Positions 1-7,363 of a stretch of 11,492 bases of DNA are shown here, piece by piece. Every line of letters begins with the position of its first letter. Position 1 is the first letter of the stretch. The translations under genes were made by a program, and so were the position numbers. Source of the DNA: JBEVNX01 sp040507895 (GTDB taxonomy: Bacteria > Desulfobacterota > Binatia > JACPRU01); assembly GCA_040507895.1 (NCBI GenBank), contig JBEVNX010000135.1, positions 1 through 11,492 on the forward strand, read 5' to 3'. The notes below the pieces were generated by a model that did not search any database, was not told the DNA's origin, and was given only the letters and a program-made list of their open reading frames with translations.

Positions 1-381
1 TTGTTCGGTCTTCACGTCGACCGAGATGTCCTTGCGCATGCGCTGGATGATCTCCTCGGGCGACTCTTTCCCTTCCAGGTTTTGATAGAGTCCGAACTGC
101 TTGATCAAACCGTCTAGTTTCTCGCGGGTGAGAATGGACTGCGCGATAGTCTGCACGCGGCGCTCCGCGACGCTGGTCACGATGGATTTGACGAAGTCCT
201 GAGGGACCTGCTGGCTCTCTACCGACACCGTGACGGTCGACCGGTAGACGTCCGGCAGGAAGACAACGATGCTCGCGGCCGCCGTGAAGGCGGCGATGGC
301 GACTGGAATCGCCAGCCACTTGCGCCGCTTCCACATCCCGAGCAGACGGTCGAGGCCTGGATTCTGTTGCTCAGCAGCCAT
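1..381 (-). CDS. Wzz-like polysaccharide chain-length determinant (PCP), N-terminal part
   Basis: This is the first 127 codons of a gene that runs off the left edge. The protein begins MAAEQQNPGLDRLL. A basic stretch (WKRRK, about residues 17-21) is followed by a hydrophobic membrane segment (about 22-42). The periplasmic part then starts with a β-strand-like VYRSTVTVSVESQQVP and a helix ending in KQFGLY. That is the usual N-terminal layout of the Wzz/GNVR polysaccharide co-polymerase family, which sits in the inner membrane and sets polymer length or couples synthesis to export. The ATG at 381 was chosen because it lies 21 nt after the export gene's stop and directly precedes the cytoplasmic N-tail. 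No strong Shine-Dalgarno is visible. It is the third gene of the leftward polysaccharide cluster. The C-terminal membrane helix, and any fused tyrosine kinase, lie outside the window, so the exact subclass is open. Confidence 0.85.
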   Translation of the reverse strand, partial: MAAEQQNPGLDRLLGMWKRRKWLAIPVAIAAFTAAASIVVFLPDVYRSTVTVSVESQQVPQDFVKSIVTSVAERRVQTIAQSILTREKLDGLIKQFGLYQNLEGKESPEEIIQRMRKDISVDVKTEQ

Positions 382-402
382 GGATCTCACGAGGTCGCTG
401 CC

Positions 403-990
403 CTACGGCACGACGACGACGTCACCAGCTTGTAGCAGGAGATTTTCGCTCGCCTCTCCGGCGAGGGCCTTGTTGTAGTTGAACGGAACTCGCGTTGTCG
501 CCCCGTTTCCCTCCGTGCGCAGCACGGTGATGCTCCTTCGCGAAGCAAATTCGGTCAGGCCTCCCGCCAAGGCGATCGCCTCGAGGACGGTGGTCGGACT
601 CGAGAGCACGAACCGCCCCTGCTTGGTGACCGATCCGACGACCGAGATGCTGTAGCTCCTGGCCCTGCTGACGATCACGGAGACTTCGGCCGACGGCACG
701 TACTCGGAGAGCCTCTTCGCGAGCAGCTCACGCAACTCCGTCGGCGTCAAACCCGCGGCGCGGACGTCGTTCACCAGCGGTAGCGAGATCATGCCGTCCG
801 GGCGAACCGTCACTTGGCGGCTGAGCTCGGGGTTCTTCCAAACCGCTATGTCGAGCATATCACCGGCCCCAATTTGATAACCTCCGCGCTCTCCAGGCGG
901 TTCTTCCCCCATCGCCGTGGGCGCCACGAGCACAGTGGCCGTGACCACGGCGACGAGTGCTCTCCAACAAGAGGTCATCATCCACGTCAT
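403..990 (-). CDS. short OPX-type polysaccharide export protein (Poly_export + SLBB)
   Basis: The protein has 195 residues. A signal-peptide-like N-terminus (about 1-28, ending APTAMG-E) leads into a Poly_export domain (about 38-108: YQIGAGDMLDIAVWKNPELS, then VRPDGMISLPLV and L-x-E-L-L). A SLBB β-grasp domain follows (about 113-165: ISVVGSVTKQGRF, EAIALAGG). It ends in LLLQAGDVVVVP, as is typical of the family. Family members export capsule or exopolysaccharide across the periplasm and outer membrane. It is much shorter than E. coli Wza (about 380 residues) and lacks the C-terminal region that makes Wza's outer-membrane helix pore. I see no convincing lipobox: the only early Cys, C8, lies before the hydrophobic stretch. 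It therefore probably needs a separate outer-membrane channel, and the β-barrel gene just upstream is the obvious candidate. A chain-length gene starts 21 nt after its stop. Confidence 0.9.
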   Translation of the reverse strand: MTWMMTSCWRALVAVVTATVLVAPTAMGEEPPGERGGYQIGAGDMLDIAVWKNPELSRQVTVRPDGMISLPLVNDVRAAGLTPTELRELLAKRLSEYVPSAEVSVIVSRARSYSISVVGSVTKQGRFVLSSPTTVLEAIALAGGLTEFASRRSITVLRTEGNGATTRVPFNYNKALAGEASENLLLQAGDVVVVP

Positions 991-1182
991 ATCCCTGGCC
1001 CCCTGACTCTACAGTCCGGAACGCTCGATATTTGGACGGGTTCGGATAACTGGACAGGTTACCGTGGCGGTGGATGCGGGCGCAAGTATGATTAATGATA
1101 GCGCCCCTGGTCGGCGACTCGCGAGCGCTTGGGCGCGAGACCTGTCGATCGTCGAGTATGGAACGCGGGGTTGGGCGCTCTT
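991..1182. other. intergenic region between barrel and export genes
   Basis: This stretch of about 190 bp separates two co-directional genes of the polysaccharide cluster, an unusually wide gap for this compact window. I see no credible gene in it. It holds an AT-rich patch (1088-1100) that on the minus strand contains TATCAT, a fair -10 match without a good -35. It also holds a tandem direct repeat (1033-1060) and a 6-bp inverted repeat, CTCGCG/CGCGAG (1118-1139), with no T-run. Together these suggest an internal promoter or leader controlling the export genes separately from the barrel gene, but that is inference. Confidence 0.5.
1033..1060. repeat. tandem 10-mer direct repeat, possible regulator site
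   Basis: TGGACGGGTT (1033-1042) recurs as TGGACAGGTT (1051-1060), exactly 18 bp apart with one mismatch. On the minus strand, the direction of the export gene, this reads AACCTGTCCA, then AACCCGTCCA. The pair ends 43 bp upstream of the export protein's start codon. Two near-identical half-sites on the same DNA strand at fixed spacing can be a binding site for a response regulator or activator. No family is assignable. Confidence 0.4.
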
Positions 1183-2463
1183 CTAGTAGACCCGGAACGG
1201 CGACGAGGCTTCGAGACCGATCGAAACGATGTTGTGGTAGATCTTGCCGCTCGAGCGAGCCACGGTGGTGTCCGACGACGTCGTTTCCAGCGTCGACAGC
1301 ACCCCATCCTGGTAGGTGAAGCTATAGTTCAAGACGATCGACAGCCACTCGAGGAGCCTGTAGTGGCCCGACAGAGTAACGCCGAACACGTCGCTGATGT
1401 CGCCGTCGCTCGAGGTCTGGTAGTAGGCCAGGTTCAGTGCGGTGCCCAACGACTCCGTGAGATTGTAGTCCAATATGCCGCTGAACGTCTGCACATCGAG
1501 CGCGCTCGACACCCCCACCGCGCTGGTTTGTGAGCGGACGTACTCGAATCTCGCCGAACCCCGAGCGAGTGTGCGCGAGATCGACGCGTAGGCCTCCGCG
1601 TTGAGGCTGCTGTCGTTGCTGAATCGGGGGCCGGCTCGCAGGACGACCTCCGTGAGCTGCGAAAACCGATGAGTCCAGCCGAGGGTCACGGCATGGGAAT
1701 CGGTAACGGAAGGTAGCACCAGGATCGTGGAGTCGTCGGGTGTGGGCACGGGCACCTCGGATGGCGTATCCGTTTCTGAGGAGGAGAAGTGCCGGTAGAC
1801 GTATCCGAGGTCGCCGGAGTCCGTCTCGCTGAAGCGGTGAGTGAACATCCCGTCGGCCGAGTGTGAGTCGTTCGTCGAAGAGCCGACCTGATCGCTGTGC
1901 ACGAAGTCGTAGCCCGCCAAGACCTGATTGAGCTGCGTGAGCTCGTACGTGGTGGATGCTCCTGCGTAGTACACCTCGGTCCGCGACCTACCGTTCTCGA
2001 TGCCAGTCGGAGGGAGCCCCGTCTGATCGCCGACGACCGCCGAATTCAGCTGCCCAGCATACTCGCTCTGCTGAAATCCGCCCCTCGCCGACAGGCTGAG
2101 CCGAGGGGTCGGGACGTAGTCCGTCGTCAAAGTCGCCTCCTGCCTCGACGGAAAGGCGTCGAAGTCGGAGTGCTCGGCATACACGTCGGCGGCAACCCGA
2201 TATCCCGCGAGAAGGCTGAATGGTGCCGATTTGTAGCCGGCGATGATTCCGGGCTCGGTGCGAAAGATGAAGTCGCTCTCCTTGTCCGGGCTACCCTGCG
2301 GCACCGACTGAATGTTGTCGTCGTAGCCTTCGCTCAGGGTCAGCGAAGGGGTGACGTAGAGACCAGCCTGCGCAGACGCTTCCGTGGAGTAGACCAGTTG
2401 GACGACTAGCGCCGACACGATCGAGAGGCTCCACCAGACCCCTCTGCTCCCGTTCCTCACCAT
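1183..2463 (-). CDS. outer-membrane β-barrel protein of the polysaccharide cluster (BBP2-like)
   Basis: The protein has 426 residues from the chosen start. The N-terminus MVRNGSRGVWW plus a hydrophobic stretch and the cleavage-like STEASA-QA (about residue 31) form a signal peptide. The mature start, YVTPSLTLSEGYDDNI, then a sDFIFRTEPGI stretch, matches the signature I associate with the BBP2 putative β-barrel family found in exopolysaccharide clusters. The rest is alternating short amphipathic strands (e.g. SLLAGYRVAADVYAEH, LSLSARGGFQQSEYAG) and ends FRVY, an aromatic C-terminus as in barrel proteins. The open frame extends to 2574, but the upstream codons lack a signal peptide at the right place and would overlap the divergent peptidase gene, so the ATG at 2463 is preferred. 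A GGGGG at 2467-2471 is the only Shine-Dalgarno-like element. Likely role: outer-membrane channel for the polymer, working with the short export protein. Confidence 0.82.
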   Translation of the reverse strand: MVRNGSRGVWWSLSIVSALVVQLVYSTEASAQAGLYVTPSLTLSEGYDDNIQSVPQGSPDKESDFIFRTEPGIIAGYKSAPFSLLAGYRVAADVYAEHSDFDAFPSRQEATLTTDYVPTPRLSLSARGGFQQSEYAGQLNSAVVGDQTGLPPTGIENGRSRTEVYYAGASTTYELTQLNQVLAGYDFVHSDQVGSSTNDSHSADGMFTHRFSETDSGDLGYVYRHFSSSETDTPSEVPVPTPDDSTILVLPSVTDSHAVTLGWTHRFSQLTEVVLRAGPRFSNDSSLNAEAYASISRTLARGSARFEYVRSQTSAVGVSSALDVQTFSGILDYNLTESLGTALNLAYYQTSSDGDISDVFGVTLSGHYRLLEWLSIVLNYSFTYQDGVLSTLETTSSDTTVARSSGKIYHNIVSIGLEASSPFRVY

Positions 2464-2566
2464 ACGCCCCCGTCGGTTTGGTTGCACAGGGCAGAGTACC
2501 ACGTCGCCGTCGGGCTTCGCCATCAGCGTCTTTCCGCGACTTGGCAACTCCGCTAGAACCGCGGCC
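2464..2566. other. divergent intergenic region
   Basis: About 100 bp lie between the barrel gene (minus) and the peptidase gene (plus), and promoters for both should be here. I found no sigma-70 or sigma-54 pair good enough to call on either strand. TTGCAC (2479-2484) and TTGGCA (2541-2546) on the plus strand resemble -35 boxes but lack a matching -10 at 16-18 bp. Confidence 0.4.
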
Positions 2567-3028
2567 GTGATCATCCGGGTGACTCAGAAGACGCTGCAGG
2601 AGATCGATCTCCACGCGGCGGAGGCGTACCCGCGCGAGTGCTGCGGGGTGGTACTCGGTGATGGCGACTGCGAGCGCGTGCGCCGGATCGAAAACATTCA
2701 GGATCGCTTGCACGCCGAGGACCCAGCCGCGTACCCGCGGGATTCGAGCACTGCCTACTTCATGGACCCTCAGCAGCTCTACGTCGTCCTTCGCGAGGCC
2801 GAGCAGGACCGCGCCCCGATCCGCCTCTTCTACCACTCCCATCCCGAGCACGGCGCGTATTTCTCAAAGGAAGACCAGGCCCGCGCCCTGGCCTGGGACG
2901 AACCGGCCTACCCAGGAGCGAGTTACTTCGTCGTCTCCGTGATGGCCGGACGTGTCGCCGACCGGTTGGCGGTCACCTGGAATGCCGAGCGACGGGAGTT
3001 CGTTCCGACGGAGGTGGCGGTCGCATGA
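2567..3028 (+). CDS. M67 family JAMM/MPN+ metallopeptidase
   Basis: The protein has 153 residues and is a complete single-domain JAMM zinc peptidase. The catalytic glutamate is E24 (YPRECCGVVLG). The zinc signature is H90-S-H92-P with S100 and D103, i.e. the HxH-x7-S-x2-D pattern in full, so the enzyme should be active. Bacterial M67 peptidases act on ubiquitin-like sulfur carriers: actinobacterial Mec releases cysteine from CysO, and QbsD removes a C-terminal extension from QbsE. The start is the GTG at 2567; no in-frame ATG lies upstream and no clear Shine-Dalgarno is visible. The gene stands alone between two minus-strand units and has no adjacent ThiS/CysO-like carrier or E1-like enzyme. 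The only carrier in the window is MoaD at 7360-7629, whose tail extends past Gly-Gly. Substrate unknown. Confidence 0.9.
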   Translation: MIIRVTQKTLQEIDLHAAEAYPRECCGVVLGDGDCERVRRIENIQDRLHAEDPAAYPRDSSTAYFMDPQQLYVVLREAEQDRAPIRLFYHSHPEHGAYFSKEDQARALAWDEPAYPGASYFVVSVMAGRVADRLAVTWNAERREFVPTEVAVA

Positions 3029-3031
3029 GCA

Positions 3032-3685
3032 CTACTTGCTCGCCCAATACGCGAGGTCATCGAACTGGGCGATGACGCCCGCGTCCGCGACCAGCGCCAG
3101 ATCGAAGGATCCGAGCCCTTCCCCCATCCTGACGACGGATTTCTCGTCTACGTAGCCGACCGTGCGATGGCTCTCGCAACGGATTCCGATTCGCACCCAC
3201 TCGCCCTTCGGCGCAGTGACCGGCGCCTGATCGACCAGCTTCATGGAATCGCCCGTCTTGCGATACAGGGCGATCCGACGCTCGCGTGGCTCTAGCTTCA
3301 GGACCTGAGCGGCGACTTCCGACGTGGCGTCGCACGAAAGACCGGCGCCGGATGATCCCAGGAATACGCGGACGGCGACCTCTCCAGCAGCGGCAGTCAC
3401 TCCCTCCGCCTCTTTGACGGCCAGCAGCCCCGCATCCCCGCCAGCACCGACGAGCACCTGCGCACCCGAGAGTGCCGTCGGGGAATCCGCAACGGCCCAA
3501 CGGCCGAGACGCGGCTCGAACCCTTGGGGCGGCTCATGGAGCGTGTCGTGTTCGAAGTCGAACCGATGAACTCCGCTGGCGGTGGCGAAGAGAGCTGGAG
3601 CGACCCCCACCGAAGGCACCACGCCACATGACAGCGGCAGCCATGCGAGCCCGCACGAGAGAGCGAGCTTCCGCAGATCAGGCAC
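3032..3685 (-). CDS. exported protein of unknown function, LamG/jelly-roll-like
   Basis: The protein has 217 residues. A basic start (PDLRK) and a long hydrophobic, Ala-rich segment (about 7-36) suggest export. C20 lies in LPLSC, a poor lipobox because of Pro at -3, so a lipoprotein is not claimed. The rest reads like a concanavalin/LamG-type β-sandwich: an early FDFEHDTLHEPPQGFEPRLGRW, a central RRIALYRKTG and GEWVRIGIRC, and a terminal FDLALVADAGVIAQFDDLAYW. This order resembles the carbohydrate-binding fold of GH16/DUF1080-type proteins, but no catalytic residues are recognisable. The start is the GTG at 3685, which overlaps the miaB stop by 8 nt and has AGGAGA nine nt upstream (3695-3700), so it is translated from the miaB mRNA. 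Its stop lies 3 bp from the peptidase stop, the two genes converging. Function unknown. Confidence 0.75.
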   Translation of the reverse strand: MPDLRKLALSCGLAWLPLSCGVVPSVGVAPALFATASGVHRFDFEHDTLHEPPQGFEPRLGRWAVADSPTALSGAQVLVGAGGDAGLLAVKEAEGVTAAAGEVAVRVFLGSSGAGLSCDATSEVAAQVLKLEPRERRIALYRKTGDSMKLVDQAPVTAPKGEWVRIGIRCESHRTVGYVDEKSVVRMGEGLGSFDLALVADAGVIAQFDDLAYWASK

Positions 3686-5012
3686 CGGGGGATGTCTCCT
3701 GAGCGGGACCTTCCCCCGCTTGGCAGAGCAGGGTGTGAGCCGTGGAATCGACGACGCTGACGTTCACGGTCTCGCCCGGCGCGTGCGTCCGGGAGGGGAA
3801 CACCGCGGTCCTGAAGTGAGCGGTCTTGCCGGAGACACAGCCCTCACCGCGTCGGGCAGGACCTTCGACGAGCACCTCGACCTGCCGACCGCGCCAACGC
3901 GCGCTGCGCTCGGCCGAGATGCGTTCTTGGATCTCGATTACCGTTCGCAGACGGCGTTGCTTGTCCTCGCGAGAGACGGTTTCCGGCCAGCGAGCCGCGC
4001 GCGTCCCTTCGCGCGCCGAATAGGAGAACAGGAACGCATGGTCGTACTGCACGTGGCGAAGGTATGCGACGGTCGATTCGAAGTCGGCTTCGGTCTCGCC
4101 GGGGAAGCCGACGATGACGTCGGTCGAAAACTCGATACCCGGACGGGCCGCCCGCAGCCGGTCGAGCAACGCGTCGTACTCGTCGATGGTGTAACCGCGC
4201 TCCATTCGAGCCAACACGGCGTCGGATGCCGACTGCAGGGGAAGATGAACTTGAGGGCAGATCTTCTCTTCGCTCGCGATCGCTTCGACGGTGCGCTCGC
4301 TCATGTCGGCAGGATGCGGCGAAGTGAAGCGGATGCGAGCGATTCCCTCGATGCGGGCCGCGGCGCGCAGCAGGTCGGCGAAGTCAAGGTCGCCGTCGCG
4401 GTAAGCGTTGACGGTCTGGCCGAGGAGCACCACCTCGCGGAACCCCACGCGCGCGGCCTCCTCCAGTTGCTCGAGCAACAGAGGCAGCGGCAGACTTCGC
4501 TCGCGGCCGCGCACGTAGGGGACGATGCAGAACGTGCAGAACTTGTCGCAGCCCCGCATCACGCTCACCCACGCGCGCACCCCATCGCGGCGCGCGGGTG
4601 CGATGTCCGCGTAGGTCTCGTCGCGGCCGAGTCTCACCTCGATCTGGGGATCCTCGAATCCTTGCCGCTCCAGGATCGCTGGCAAGCGACGGTATTCGTC
4701 GGGACCGAGCACCAGGTCGAGAAACGGCACGCGCTCGAGAAGCCGTGCCCGATGGTGCTGGGCCATGCATCCGAGCAAGCCGATGCGGACGCCCGGATCG
4801 CGAAGCTTCAGCGGCAGCAATTGCGTGAGCCGGCGGACGACACGTTCCTCCGCGTGCTCTCGGATGGCGCAAGTGTTGAGGAGGATCACGTCGGCCTCGG
4901 ACGGCGAGCGCGCTTCAGAGTATCCGTGCCGAGCGAGCTGGCCGAGCACCAACTCGCTGTCCGCCAGGTTCATCTGGCAACCGTAGGTCTCGACGTACAC
5001 GCGCACGCTCAT
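3678..5012 (-). CDS. miaB: tRNA-2-methylthio-N6-dimethylallyladenosine synthase MiaB
   Basis: The protein has 444 residues, the normal MiaB length. This radical-SAM methylthiotransferase converts i6A37 to ms2i6A37 in tRNAs reading UNN codons. The N-terminal UPF0004 domain carries the three cysteines of the auxiliary 4Fe-4S cluster (C12 in ETYGCQMN, C48 in LLNTCAIR, C82 in GLLGCMAQ). The radical-SAM motif is C155-x3-C159-x2-C162 (RGCDKFCTFCIVPYVRGRE). Further family blocks are LLGQTVNAY, FTSPHP, HLPLQS and DVIVGFPGET. A TRAM domain occupies about 376-435. QTVNAY and the IVPYVRGRE form favour MiaB over RimO and MtaB. The ATG at 5012, directly before VRVYVETYGCQ, is preferred over an upstream extension to 5081 that is not homologous to the family. 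No Shine-Dalgarno is seen before it. The gene is divergent from pckA and overlaps the next gene. Confidence 0.95.
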   Translation of the reverse strand: MSVRVYVETYGCQMNLADSELVLGQLARHGYSEARSPSEADVILLNTCAIREHAEERVVRRLTQLLPLKLRDPGVRIGLLGCMAQHHRARLLERVPFLDLVLGPDEYRRLPAILERQGFEDPQIEVRLGRDETYADIAPARRDGVRAWVSVMRGCDKFCTFCIVPYVRGRERSLPLPLLLEQLEEAARVGFREVVLLGQTVNAYRDGDLDFADLLRAAARIEGIARIRFTSPHPADMSERTVEAIASEEKICPQVHLPLQSASDAVLARMERGYTIDEYDALLDRLRAARPGIEFSTDVIVGFPGETEADFESTVAYLRHVQYDHAFLFSYSAREGTRAARWPETVSREDKQRRLRTVIEIQERISAERSARWRGRQVEVLVEGPARRGEGCVSGKTAHFRTAVFPSRTHAPGETVNVSVVDSTAHTLLCQAGEGPAQETSPGA

Positions 5013-5072
5013 GACAAAGGCGTGAACATAGCCAATGCGGAACCGGAGTGAAACAGCCTGTGGAGCGGCGTC

Positions 5073-5090
5073 GCAGCTCAATTGAACTGC
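5073..5090. promoter_or_regulatory. 18-bp dyad overlapping the pckA -35 box (possible operator)
   Basis: The sequence GCAGCTCAATTGAACTGC equals its reverse complement at 16 of 18 positions: arms GCAG/CTGC and core TCAATTGA are perfect, and only 5077/5086 mismatch. It covers the proposed pckA -35 hexamer (5082-5087) and lies 60 bp upstream of the divergent miaB start. Size and position fit a dimeric repressor site blocking polymerase. The cognate regulator is not in the window. Confidence 0.5.
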
Positions 5091-5110
5091 CGCCCCCCGC
5101 GTGACAGAAT
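5082..5110 (+). promoter_or_regulatory. sigma-70-type promoter of pckA
   Basis: TTGAAC (5082-5087, 4/6 to consensus) and CAGAAT (5105-5110, 4/6) are separated by exactly 17 bp. Transcription would start near 5117, giving a leader of about 40 nt that contains the strong pckA ribosome binding site. The hexamers are among the few AT-containing stretches in this GC-rich gap, which supports the call. Confidence 0.55.
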
Positions 5111-5143
5111 TTCGGAACTTTGCTCGGAAACTCGCACCGAGCC

Positions 5144-5151
5144 GGGAGGAG
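5144..5151 (+). promoter_or_regulatory. ribosome binding site of pckA
   Basis: GGGAGGAG includes GGAGG (5145-5149), 8 nt before the ATG at 5158. It decides the start: the open frame continues upstream to a GTG at 5101, but that would place the start inside the promoter. Confidence 0.75.
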
Positions 5152-5157
5152 AGCCCG

Positions 5158-6750
<1,593 letters not shown>

Positions 6751-6859
6751 CAGAACGCTCGGGCGTAGCCCGGATGCCGCGCGGGCGAGCGATCATGGCT
6801 CACAGGCCGAGACGCTCCGCCTTGCGTCGCTCCCGGCGGTTGCTACGATCGAGGGCTCG
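6751..6859 (+). other. pckA-moaB intergenic region with hairpin
   Basis: No gene is seen here. A compact hairpin with stem CGGGC/GCCCG and loop GTA (6760-6772) lies 9 nt after the pckA stop, nested inside a wider CGCTCG/CGAGCG pair (6756-6761 and 6784-6789). There is no T-run, so it is not a canonical intrinsic terminator. The stretch CGTAGCCCGGATG (6764-6776) resembles the left half of REP-like elements known from other proteobacteria, without the matching right half. Confidence 0.4.
6822..6849 (+). promoter_or_regulatory. possible promoter of moaB
   Basis: TTGCGT (6822-6827, 3/6) and TACGAT (6844-6849, 4/6) are 16 bp apart. Transcription from it would begin only a few nt before the moaB ATG (6860), excluding the GAGG Shine-Dalgarno-like motif at 6851-6854, so either the promoter or that ribosome site may be wrong. 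It is a weak match in GC-rich DNA. Confidence 0.3.
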
Positions 6860-7363
6860 ATGAGCGTCCACGAGCACCGAGAGAGTGCGATCCGGCATGC
6901 CGGTTGTGCGGTGCTGACGATCAGCGACACACGCACGCGATCCGACGACCGGAGCGGAGCGCGGCTCAAGGAGCTGCTGGCGGGCGCCGGTCACGAAGTG
7001 CTGCGTTACGACATCGTTCCTGACAATCCGGTGCGCATTCGCGAAGCGCTGCAGCCGTTGTTCGCCGATTCCACGATCCAGGCGATCTTCCTCTCCGGAG
7101 GCACTGGCATCGCGCCACGCGACACGACCTTCGAAGCCGTACGCTCGCTCCTCGAGAAAGAGATCGAAGGCTTCGGCGAGCTCTTCCGCGCCCTTTCGTA
7201 CCAGGAGATCGGCGCTGCGGCGATGCTCTCGCGAGCCACGGCGGGCATCGTCGCCGGCAAGATTGTGTTCTCGATGCCCGGCTCCACAGCGGCCGTCGAG
7301 CTGGCCATGGAGAAGCTCGCGTTGCCCGAGCTCGGTCATGCCTTGCGGCTCCTCGAGGGATGA
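6860..7363 (+). CDS. moaB: molybdenum cofactor biosynthesis protein B
   Basis: The protein has 167 residues, typical for MoaB/MogA-type molybdopterin-binding proteins. Visible family blocks: AVLTISDTRT (17-26), the MPT-binding loop FLSGGTGIAPRDTT (77-90), EGFGELFRALSYQEIG (103-118), LSRATAGI and FSMPGST. The GELFRALSYQEIG stretch and the short length favour MoaB over MogA. Orthologues adenylate molybdopterin or act at that step; E. coli MoaB itself is considered dispensable, so the exact role is uncertain. The ATG at 6860 follows GAGG by 5 nt; the open frame upstream overlaps pckA and is not homologous, so it was dropped. Its TGA overlaps the moaD ATG (ATGA), which indicates translational coupling. 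Confidence 0.88.
   Translation: MSVHEHRESAIRHAGCAVLTISDTRTRSDDRSGARLKELLAGAGHEVLRYDIVPDNPVRIREALQPLFADSTIQAIFLSGGTGIAPRDTTFEAVRSLLEKEIEGFGELFRALSYQEIGAAAMLSRATAGIVAGKIVFSMPGSTAAVELAMEKLALPELGHALRLLEG

Noticed and set aside
1118..1139. Inverted repeat CTCGCG/CGCGAG as terminator of the barrel gene
   Set aside because: There is a 10-nt loop and no T-run on either strand, so it is not an intrinsic terminator.
2464..2566. Sigma-54 promoter in the divergent region
   Set aside because: TGG and TGC elements occur, but none has the GG-to-GC spacing of a -24/-12 promoter.
2291..2851. Minus-strand open frame spanning the barrel/peptidase gap
   Set aside because: It overlaps both real genes in other frames and its product has no family features.
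5018..5046. Promoter for miaB (TTTCAC, 17 bp, TATGTT on the minus strand)
   Set aside because: The -10 is acceptable but the -35 matches only 2 of 6, and the resulting leader would be only a few nt. It is not strong enough to list as a feature.
3582..5051. Long plus-strand open frame antisense to miaB (489 codons)
   Set aside because: It is a shadow of a GC-rich gene: low-complexity Ala/Arg/Asp-rich product, while the minus strand encodes an unmistakable MiaB.
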